Assembly: GCA_003650445.1 (NCBI GenBank)
Contig: QMQE01000156.1
Span: 1-6,117 of the forward strand
Direction: 5' to 3'
Source of the DNA: Acidobacteriota bacterium
GTDB lineage: Bacteria; Acidobacteriota; Holophagae; Thermotomaculales; Thermotomaculaceae
Length of the DNA stretch: 6,117 nucleotides
Part shown: positions 1 through 4,461 of the stretch, piece after piece
Position numbering within the stretch: the first letter of the stretch is position 1
Layout: every line of letters begins with the position of its first letter
Position numbers and translations under genes: made by a program
Notes under the pieces: model-generated
The model's database searches: none
Seen by the model: only the letters and a program-made list of their open reading frames with translations
Told to the model about the DNA's origin: nothing

Positions 1-451
1 CAATTTATCGTATTTTGACATATTTTTCTTTTTTTCCTTCAAAAATATAGTTAATTTTAATTTTTACCCAATTTGGCGTATGTTATTTTTCTTTTCTTTT
101 AATGGCTCACAACGACTGTGTATATCTATTACGTTTATTCCGCAAAATTGGTGGGCTAAACGCAATTGTTTATATTTTTCATTTATCATTTTATCTCTTT
201 TCCCTTAGACAAATCACCTATTTGATTTGTTTTCTTGATGTATAACAAATTTATTAAGTGGTTGCTTCATAATTAGAAATTTAGCATAACGTAACGCACA
301 GAACAAGATATTTCTCACCAGAGAGAAACGTTGGGTACTAATAATGATAGCGTAAAGGTGCCAAAAGGTGGTTTTGACACACAAAAGCCCACACCCGACA
401 ATCAGCAGTACAACACCTGTTTTCGATAGTGATTCAAGTTGAAGAAAGAAA
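1..451. other. AT-rich stretch without a convincing gene
   Basis: This stretch is far more AT-rich than the rest of the window, at about 26% G+C over the first 300 bases by hand count, with long T runs near the left end. Open frames on both strands are short, lack a well-placed Shine-Dalgarno site, and resemble nothing I recognise. It does hold small inverted repeats: 209-230 (8-bp arms ACAAATCA and TGATTTGT, then a T-rich run), 311-328 (6-bp arms TTTCTC and GAGAAA) and 358-380 (arms CAAAA and TTTTG extended by GTG and CAC across a mismatch). It lies downstream of the 3' end of the tRNA-Arg gene, a position where integrated DNA is often found, but no integrase and no repeat of the tRNA end is visible here. 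Confidence 0.6.
209..233 (+). terminator. Possible weak terminator hairpin (AT-rich stem)
   Basis: The perfect 8-bp arms ACAAATCA (209-216) and TGATTTGT (223-230) enclose the 6-base loop CCTATT. The right arm runs into TTT and then CTT. Read on the plus strand this looks like a weak intrinsic terminator, but the stem has only two G-C pairs and no gene that it would serve can be identified to its left. It could equally be chance structure in AT-rich DNA. Confidence 0.2.
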
Positions 452-528
<77 letters not shown>

Positions 529-543
529 ACAAATCACGAAGAT

Positions 544-572
544 ATTATAGTCTACTGCCAATGAATGAGCAA
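544..572 (-). promoter_or_regulatory. Promoter of the tRNA-Arg gene
   Basis: On the minus strand a perfect -10 hexamer TATAAT (549-544) is preceded by a 17-base spacer and the -35 candidate TTGCTC (572-567), which matches the consensus at TTG only. Transcription would start near 537, about nine bases before the mature 5' end of the tRNA. This is sigma-70-type by inference; the perfect -10 and the placement are the main support. Confidence 0.65.
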
Positions 573-596
573 GCATCAGCTGGAAAAATCTTTTTC

Positions 597-625
597 TTTA
601 TGGAAAATTGGCTCCATGTTACAAT
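597..625 (+). promoter_or_regulatory. Probable extended -10 promoter of the fabD operon
   Basis: TACAAT (620-625) matches five of six -10 bases and is preceded by TGT (617-619), the TGn element of extended -10 promoters. The -35 region 17 bases upstream (TTTATG, 597-602) is poor, as is usual for this class. A start near 632 would give a leader of about 54 bases before the fabD ATG. It would also place the in-frame upstream ATG at 608 outside the transcript, which agrees with the start chosen for fabD. No recognisable FapR or FabT operator is seen in this gap. Confidence 0.45.
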
Positions 626-675
626 TCTTGTTGTTCAAGACCCTCAGTGCAGATGAAACAAAAGAAGAATGATCT

Positions 676-682
676 GGAGGAG
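676..682 (+). promoter_or_regulatory. Ribosome binding site that fixes the fabD start
   Basis: GGAGGAG ends three bases before the ATG at 686, with its GGAGG core five bases away. The earlier in-frame ATG at 608 has no such site and would add 26 residues absent from FabD proteins. Confidence 0.85.
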
Positions 683-685
683 AAG

Positions 686-1651
686 ATGAAGGTTCTAAAG
701 AACACAGCATTCATATTTCCGGGACAGGGGTCTCAATACGCCGGAATGGGAATGGACATTTGCGACCAGTCCGAGAGGGCTCGTGAAGTGTTCTATACCA
801 CTGACAAGACACTGGATTTCCCCCTTTCCCGTATCTGTTTTCACGGCCCGGAGGACGAGCTGAAGCTGACCGCAAACACACAGCCTGCACTTCTAACCCT
901 CAGTATCGCATTATGGGAACTGCTGCAGGACAAGGAAATCCGGCCAACGGCGTGTGCCGGGCACTCTCTCGGGGAATACAGCGCACTGGTGGCCGCCGGT
1001 GTTATCCCCTTTGAAGATGCCGTGAAGCTGGTTCGCCATCGGGGAGAGTACATGCAGGACGCGGTACCCGTGGGAGTCGGTGCCATGGCAGCGGTCATGG
1101 GGCTGGACAGTAACACGGTTGCAGAAATCTTGAATGATGCCAGGCCCGAAGGCCAGGTCTTGTCTGTTGCCAATCTCAATTGCCCGGGACAGATTGTCAT
1201 TGCCGGCCATGCAAATGCCGTGAACGTGGCACTTCCTTTATTAAAGGATGCCGGGGCCAGGCGAGTGGTCATGCTACCGGTAAGCGCGCCCTTCCATTCG
1301 GCGCTGATGCAACCTGCCAGAGACCGGCTTTCCCCGGAGATTGACGCAGTGGAGTTTGACGAGCCCTCCATGCGCTTTTACAGCAATGTCACCGCCGGCG
1401 TCTTGACAGACCCGGAAAATATTAAGGAAAAACTCAAGGAGCAGGTGACCCATCCGGTGAGGTGGGAAGAACTGATTCGGAACATGATTGCCGATGGCAT
1501 CACCCGTTTTGTGGAAGTGGGTGCCGGCCGGGTGCTCTCCGGCCTGGTACGGAAAATTGACCGATCCGTGACGGTTCAGAATATTTCAGATTCCGGAACC
1601 TATGCGTCCTTTCTGGAGTCCATTTCCAAAATGGAGGTGGAAGATGATTAA
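686..1651 (+). CDS. fabD: Malonyl-CoA:ACP transacylase FabD
   Basis: This cytosolic enzyme moves the malonyl group from coenzyme A to acyl carrier protein, supplying the extender unit for type II fatty acid synthesis. The 321 residues are close to the usual FabD length (about 310). The N-terminal motif GQGSQ (13-17) forms the oxyanion region. The nucleophile elbow GHSLGE (92-97) holds the catalytic Ser94. Arg119, in LVRHRG, is the residue that binds the malonyl carboxylate. His204, in SAPFH, completes the catalytic pair. All key residues are present, so the protein should be active. The start at 686 is chosen from the adjacent GGAGGAG and because the protein then begins MKVLKNTAFIFPGQ, as FabD proteins do. 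It is the first gene of an operon with fabG, whose start codon overlaps the fabD stop. Neither plsX nor fabH precedes it, unlike in many bacteria. Confidence 0.97.
   Translation: MKVLKNTAFIFPGQGSQYAGMGMDICDQSERAREVFYTTDKTLDFPLSRICFHGPEDELKLTANTQPALLTLSIALWELLQDKEIRPTACAGHSLGEYSALVAAGVIPFEDAVKLVRHRGEYMQDAVPVGVGAMAAVMGLDSNTVAEILNDARPEGQVLSVANLNCPGQIVIAGHANAVNVALPLLKDAGARRVVMLPVSAPFHSALMQPARDRLSPEIDAVEFDEPSMRFYSNVTAGVLTDPENIKEKLKEQVTHPVRWEELIRNMIADGITRFVEVGAGRVLSGLVRKIDRSVTVQNISDSGTYASFLESISKMEVEDD
1633..1640 (+). promoter_or_regulatory. Ribosome binding site of fabG inside fabD
   Basis: GGAGGTGG lies within the last codons of fabD, its GGAGG core six bases before the ATG at 1644. It selects that ATG over an in-frame ATG at 1602, which would add 14 residues with no counterpart in FabG. 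The placement suggests that translation of fabG is coupled to that of fabD. Confidence 0.85.
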
Positions 1652-2375
1652 TTTGACTGGTAAAGTTGCTGTAGTCACCGGGGCATCCCGGGGTATTGGC
1701 AAAACCATTGCAAAGAAGTTACACCAGGCCGGTGCCGATGTGGTGCTGGTGGCCCGGAACCGGGAATTGCTGGAGAAAAATGCCGCCGATCTTGGCGCAG
1801 CAATGGTAGTTTCCATGGATGTCTCATCTGCCGATGAGGTCCAGGCCGGGTTCAAAGAAATTATCCGGGAAAAAGGGAACATCGACATTCTGGTGAACAA
1901 CGCAGGGATTACCCGGGACAATTTGCTCCTTCGGTTGAAGGAAGAGGATATCCAGCAGGTGCTGGACGTGAACCTGAAGTCTATGTTCTTTACATCGAAA
2001 AGTGTATTGAAGCCCATGATGAAACAACGCCACGGCCGGATTATCAATATTACCTCTGTTATCGGGCTCATGGGCAACTCCGGCCAGAGCAACTACGCAG
2101 CATCCAAGGCCGGAATTATCGGGTTTACCAAGTCCCTTGCGAGGGAAATCGGGTCCCGGAACATTACCGTCAACGCAATCGCACCGGGCTTCATCGAAAC
2201 CGAAATGACAGCGGAACTTCCGGAAACCGTACAGAAAGAGATGGCGGAATCCATTGCGCTTGGGCGATTCGGCTCAACTGAAGATGTGGCTAACGCGGTG
2301 CTGTTTCTGGCATCGGATCTGGCGGGTTATATCACCGGAGAAGTGATGAATGTAACCGGCGGGATGTACATGTAA
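1644..2375 (+). CDS. fabG: 3-oxoacyl-ACP reductase FabG
   Basis: FabG is the NADPH-dependent reductase that converts 3-oxoacyl-ACP to 3-hydroxyacyl-ACP in each cycle of fatty acid elongation. The 243 residues form one classical short-chain dehydrogenase domain of standard length. The cofactor loop TGASRGIG is at 12-19 and NNAG at 85-88. The catalytic tetrad is Asn110, Ser138, Tyr151 and Lys155 (YAASK), the same numbering as the E. coli enzyme. Arg129 and Arg172, which contact ACP in E. coli FabG, are both conserved, so this is a true FabG and not a generic short-chain dehydrogenase. The C-terminus GGMYM is also typical. The ATG overlaps the fabD stop by eight bases. Arginine codons are strongly biased to CGG (8 of 11 by hand count). 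The acpP gene that commonly follows fabG is missing here; an unknown gene starts 51 bases on. Confidence 0.97.
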   Translation: MINLTGKVAVVTGASRGIGKTIAKKLHQAGADVVLVARNRELLEKNAADLGAAMVVSMDVSSADEVQAGFKEIIREKGNIDILVNNAGITRDNLLLRLKEEDIQQVLDVNLKSMFFTSKSVLKPMMKQRHGRIINITSVIGLMGNSGQSNYAASKAGIIGFTKSLAREIGSRNITVNAIAPGFIETEMTAELPETVQKEMAESIALGRFGSTEDVANAVLFLASDLAGYITGEVMNVTGGMYM

Positions 2376-2426
2376 TGAAACTACCAGACTTGAATATATT
2401 AAAAATACCCGTATTGGGAGGTCAAG

Positions 2427-3008
2427 ATGAGTAAGAATTTTGTGGAAATGGTTATCAGTGCGCCGTTTATCCTTGTGAAAGGGTTTCTCATGGGTCTGAT
2501 TGAAGGCAGCGGGGAAACCCCTCTCTATTTTTTCAGCAAGCGGACGGGAATCCGGACTGAAACCCTGGGCAGTGCGTTCAAGGAATGGCTGGGATTTGAA
2601 AATATCGTGCACCTTTGTCTGGAAGAAAAATTCTCTAAAAAATTGTCCGAAGGAATCAAGCACACTTACGAAAAACTGGGAATGGAAGTAAAATCCGTGA
2701 AACAGATCGAATCTGCGGGATTCGATTTCAAAGCCCATTTCTTTAAGAAAGATGAAGCCGATGCATTCCAGGCTTATCTGGATGCCCTGCCGAAAGGTGT
2801 CTATCTGGATGGTTTCAAAGAGGATGAATATCTGGACAAGGATCATGATGGAGAAGCCGGTGCCTATGCCCCGAGCCATGCTTATGAATACAGTGCCAGT
2901 GGGCGGGTTGTCGGAGATTTTGCCGGTGTAGTGGAAGTTTTTCTAAAATACAAGGATGACATCCTGGTGGAAACAGACCCTGTGGAATTGAATTTCGCCG
3001 CCTCCTGA
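2427..3008 (+). CDS. Uncharacterised 193-residue protein in the fabD-fabG operon
   Basis: I do not recognise this protein. The start is well supported by GGGAGGT (2416-2422), and the codon use resembles that of its neighbours, so it is very probably a real gene. Residues 5-25 (from FVEMVISAPF to LMGLI) are mostly hydrophobic but interrupted by Glu7 and Lys18, more like an amphipathic or membrane-touching helix than a clear signal peptide or transmembrane span. The middle (about 38-120) is rich in Lys and Glu and probably helical, with one Cys at 64. Residues 137-142 read DKDHDG, like the start of a calcium loop (DxDxDG), but position 12 of an EF-hand loop is Ala, so calcium binding is doubtful. 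The C-terminal part (about 150-182) looks like beta strands rich in Tyr, Val and Gly. It follows fabG by 51 bases with no terminator between, and a hairpin terminator follows it, so it is most likely the last gene of the fab operon. A role in lipid or membrane metabolism is only guilt by association. Confidence 0.85.
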   Translation: MSKNFVEMVISAPFILVKGFLMGLIEGSGETPLYFFSKRTGIRTETLGSAFKEWLGFENIVHLCLEEKFSKKLSEGIKHTYEKLGMEVKSVKQIESAGFDFKAHFFKKDEADAFQAYLDALPKGVYLDGFKEDEYLDKDHDGEAGAYAPSHAYEYSASGRVVGDFAGVVEVFLKYKDDILVETDPVELNFAAS

Positions 3009-3016
3009 CTTTTTCC

Positions 3017-3044
3017 TTTGCATTTGATTATTTTCATCTATAAT
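3017..3044 (+). promoter_or_regulatory. Candidate promoter of the glutamate dehydrogenase gene
   Basis: A perfect -10 hexamer TATAAT (3039-3044) is preceded, after 16 bases, by TTTGCA (3017-3022), which matches four of six -35 bases. Transcription would start near 3051, inside the left arm of the hairpin at 3048-3067. No room for another promoter exists between that hairpin's T-tract and the start codon, so this is the best local candidate even though its relation to the hairpin is awkward. Confidence 0.5.
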
Positions 3045-3047
3045 AAG

Positions 3048-3075
3048 GGCGCCGTGAAAACGGCGTCACTTTTTT
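3048..3075 (+). terminator. Hairpin with GAAA tetraloop and T-tract (intrinsic terminator, or leader hairpin)
   Basis: The arms GGCGCCGT (3048-3055) and ACGGCGTC (3060-3067) form an 8-bp stem with one G-U pair, closed by the stable tetraloop GAAA. After AC comes a run of six T (3070-3075). This is a standard intrinsic terminator shape and sits 39 bases after the stop of the 193-residue gene, so it most likely ends the fab operon. It lies, however, downstream of the best candidate promoter for the next gene and only 15 bases before that gene's ATG, so it may also act within the leader of that transcript. Confidence 0.75.
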
Positions 3076-3076
3076 C

Positions 3077-3083
3077 GAGGAGG
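3077..3083 (+). promoter_or_regulatory. Strong ribosome binding site of the glutamate dehydrogenase gene
   Basis: GAGGAGG ends seven bases before the ATG at 3091, a near-ideal site and spacing that predicts high translation. It begins one base after the T-tract of the hairpin, so folding or termination there would directly affect its availability. Confidence 0.85.
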
Positions 3084-3090
3084 ATCCAAA

Positions 3091-4350
3091 ATGTCTGAAA
3101 CCCTGAATCCCTTCAAGATGGCACAGCAGCAGTTAAGTACTGCGGCAGAGCTCATGAACCTCGATGAGGATATTCATGCCGTCCTGAGGGAACCAATGCG
3201 GGAATTTCATGTCTCGATCCCGGTGCGAATGGATGATGGAACCATGAAAGTTTTCAAAGGCTTTCGTGTGCAATATAACGATGCAAGAGGTCCGGCAAAG
3301 GGTGGCATTCGCTTCCATCCCGGTGAAACCGTGGATACGGTCCGGGCATTGAGTGCCTGGATGACCTGGAAATGCGCAGTGGTAAACATCCCCCTTGGCG
3401 GCGGCAAAGGCGGTGTTATCTGTGACCCCAAAGAAATGACCCAGTCCGAACTGGAAAGATTGAGCCGGGGCTATATTCAGGCAATTGGCCGCTACATCGG
3501 CCCGGAAATTGACGTTCCGGCACCGGATGTCTACACCAATCCCCAGATCATGGCATGGATGGCGGACGAATTTGCCAAGATCCGCGGCTACTATGCACCG
3601 GGTGTCATCACCGGTAAGCCCATTGCAATCGGCGGTTCCGAAGGCCGTGGCGATGCCACCGCACGGGGTGCCCGCTACACCATCCGGGAAGCAGCCAGGC
3701 ACATAGGGCTCGATCTGAACGGCGCAACCGTAGCAGTTCAGGGATTCGGTAACGCCGGCTCCAACGCCGCACGGCTGATGGCGGAAGACGGCTGCAAAGT
3801 CGTCGGCATTTCTGACATTGGCGGTGCTTTCCACGATGAAAACGGCATTGACGTAGCAAAAGCCATCGAATACGTAGCTGAAAACGGTACACTGGCCGGC
3901 TTCGACACCGTATCCGATTGCGAAGAACTGACCCCGGCAGAAAAAGTCCTGGAACTGGATGTGGATATCTTGATTCCGGCTGCGTTGGAAGGCCAGATTA
4001 CTGAAAAGAACGTTCACAACATAAAGGCAAGAATGGTTGCAGAATGCGCCAACGGCCCCACAACCCCGGCAGCAGACAAGGTTCTGACCGAAAAGGGCAT
4101 TTTTGTGATTCCCGATTTCCTCTGCAACGCCGGTGGCGTAACCGTGTCCTACTTCGAGCAGGTTCAGGGAAACATGAACTTCTACTGGGCGGCGGAAGAA
4201 GTGGATGAACGCCTGGGCCACATTATGAAAAAAGCCTTCTGGTCTGTTGTGGAAACAGCTGAAAAATATAACGTCAACAACCGTACCGGTGCCTATGTCG
4301 TAGCGGTTGGACGCGTGGCGGAAGCCATGAAACTGAGAGGCTGGGTATAG
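3091..4350 (+). CDS. gdhA: Glutamate dehydrogenase (Glu/Leu/Phe/Val dehydrogenase family)
   Basis: The enzyme interconverts glutamate with 2-oxoglutarate and ammonia using NAD(P); it is a cytosolic hexamer in this family. At 419 residues it has the length of the small hexameric type common in Gram-positive anaerobes and archaea. The N-terminal substrate domain carries KGGIRFHP (Lys70 onward), Lys94 in MTWK, and the catalytic Lys106 in PLGGGKGG. Asp146 in DVPAPD is the second catalytic residue. The Rossmann domain starts near 190, with the dinucleotide loop GFGNAG at 218-223. An acidic residue, Asp242, after the second strand is compatible with NAD preference, but that call is weak. All key residues are intact, so the enzyme should be active; glutamate rather than leucine as substrate is inferred from overall resemblance. 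The gene appears to be a single unit between the hairpin at 3048-3075 and its own strong terminator. The name gdhA is used in the general sense; other species call this type gluD, gdh or rocG. Confidence 0.95.
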   Translation: MSETLNPFKMAQQQLSTAAELMNLDEDIHAVLREPMREFHVSIPVRMDDGTMKVFKGFRVQYNDARGPAKGGIRFHPGETVDTVRALSAWMTWKCAVVNIPLGGGKGGVICDPKEMTQSELERLSRGYIQAIGRYIGPEIDVPAPDVYTNPQIMAWMADEFAKIRGYYAPGVITGKPIAIGGSEGRGDATARGARYTIREAARHIGLDLNGATVAVQGFGNAGSNAARLMAEDGCKVVGISDIGGAFHDENGIDVAKAIEYVAENGTLAGFDTVSDCEELTPAEKVLELDVDILIPAALEGQITEKNVHNIKARMVAECANGPTTPAADKVLTEKGIFVIPDFLCNAGGVTVSYFEQVQGNMNFYWAAEEVDERLGHIMKKAFWSVVETAEKYNVNNRTGAYVVAVGRVAEAMKLRGWV

Positions 4351-4378
4351 GCCACTCTCAATTTCATCCATCATAACG

Positions 4379-4408
4379 AAAAAGCGGGGCCAAAGCCCCG
4401 CTTTTTTT
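4379..4408 (+). terminator. Strong intrinsic terminator after the glutamate dehydrogenase gene
   Basis: The arms AAAGCGGGGC (4381-4390) and GCCCCGCTTT (4395-4404) pair perfectly around the loop CAAA. Two further A-T pairs are possible at the base, and the right arm continues into seven T in total (4402-4408). The G+C-rich stem and T run are textbook. The run of A on the left side means it could also stop transcription coming from the right. It starts 28 bases after the stop codon and isolates this gene from the pyrophosphatase gene. Confidence 0.95.
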
Positions 4409-4429
4409 GTAGGGGAATTCAGGTACAAT
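4402..4429 (+). promoter_or_regulatory. Possible promoter of the pyrophosphatase gene
   Basis: TACAAT (4424-4429) matches five of six -10 bases and lies 32 bases before the ATG. At 16 bases upstream the only -35 candidate is the T-tract of the preceding terminator (4402-4407, TTTTTT), a poor match. A promoter is expected here because the strong terminator separates the gene from its neighbour, but the exact position is uncertain. Confidence 0.3.
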
Positions 4430-4461
4430 GAAAAGGAAAATAAAACTGGAGATAAAAGGAT

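Noticed and set aside
80..208. Plus-strand frame of 42 codons (MLFFFSFNGS...), directly followed by the hairpin at 209-230
   Set aside because: It has no Shine-Dalgarno sequence before the ATG and no credible promoter, and its Phe-rich content simply reflects T-rich DNA. The adjoining hairpin is intriguing but not enough.
330..346. TACTAA/TTAGTACC resembling half of a FapR operator
   Set aside because: Only one half-site is present and it lies on the far side of the tRNA gene, away from the fabD promoter.
358..380. Inverted repeat near the tRNA 3' side as terminator of the tRNA gene
   Set aside because: The stem is interrupted by a mismatch and, read on the minus strand, is followed by CTTTACG and not by a real T-tract; it lies about 70 bases beyond the tRNA.
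608..685. Longer fabD start at the ATG at 608
   Set aside because: It adds 26 residues not found in FabD, lacks a ribosome site and lies upstream of the predicted transcription start; GGAGGAG before 686 is decisive.
1602..1643. Longer fabG start at the ATG at 1602
   Set aside because: It would add a Trp-rich stretch of 14 residues read from inside fabD; the GGAGG site and family alignment favour 1644.
3022..3037. ATTTGATTATTTT resembling half of a FabT operator
   Set aside because: The inverted second half is missing, and the site lies before the glutamate dehydrogenase gene, not before the fab genes.
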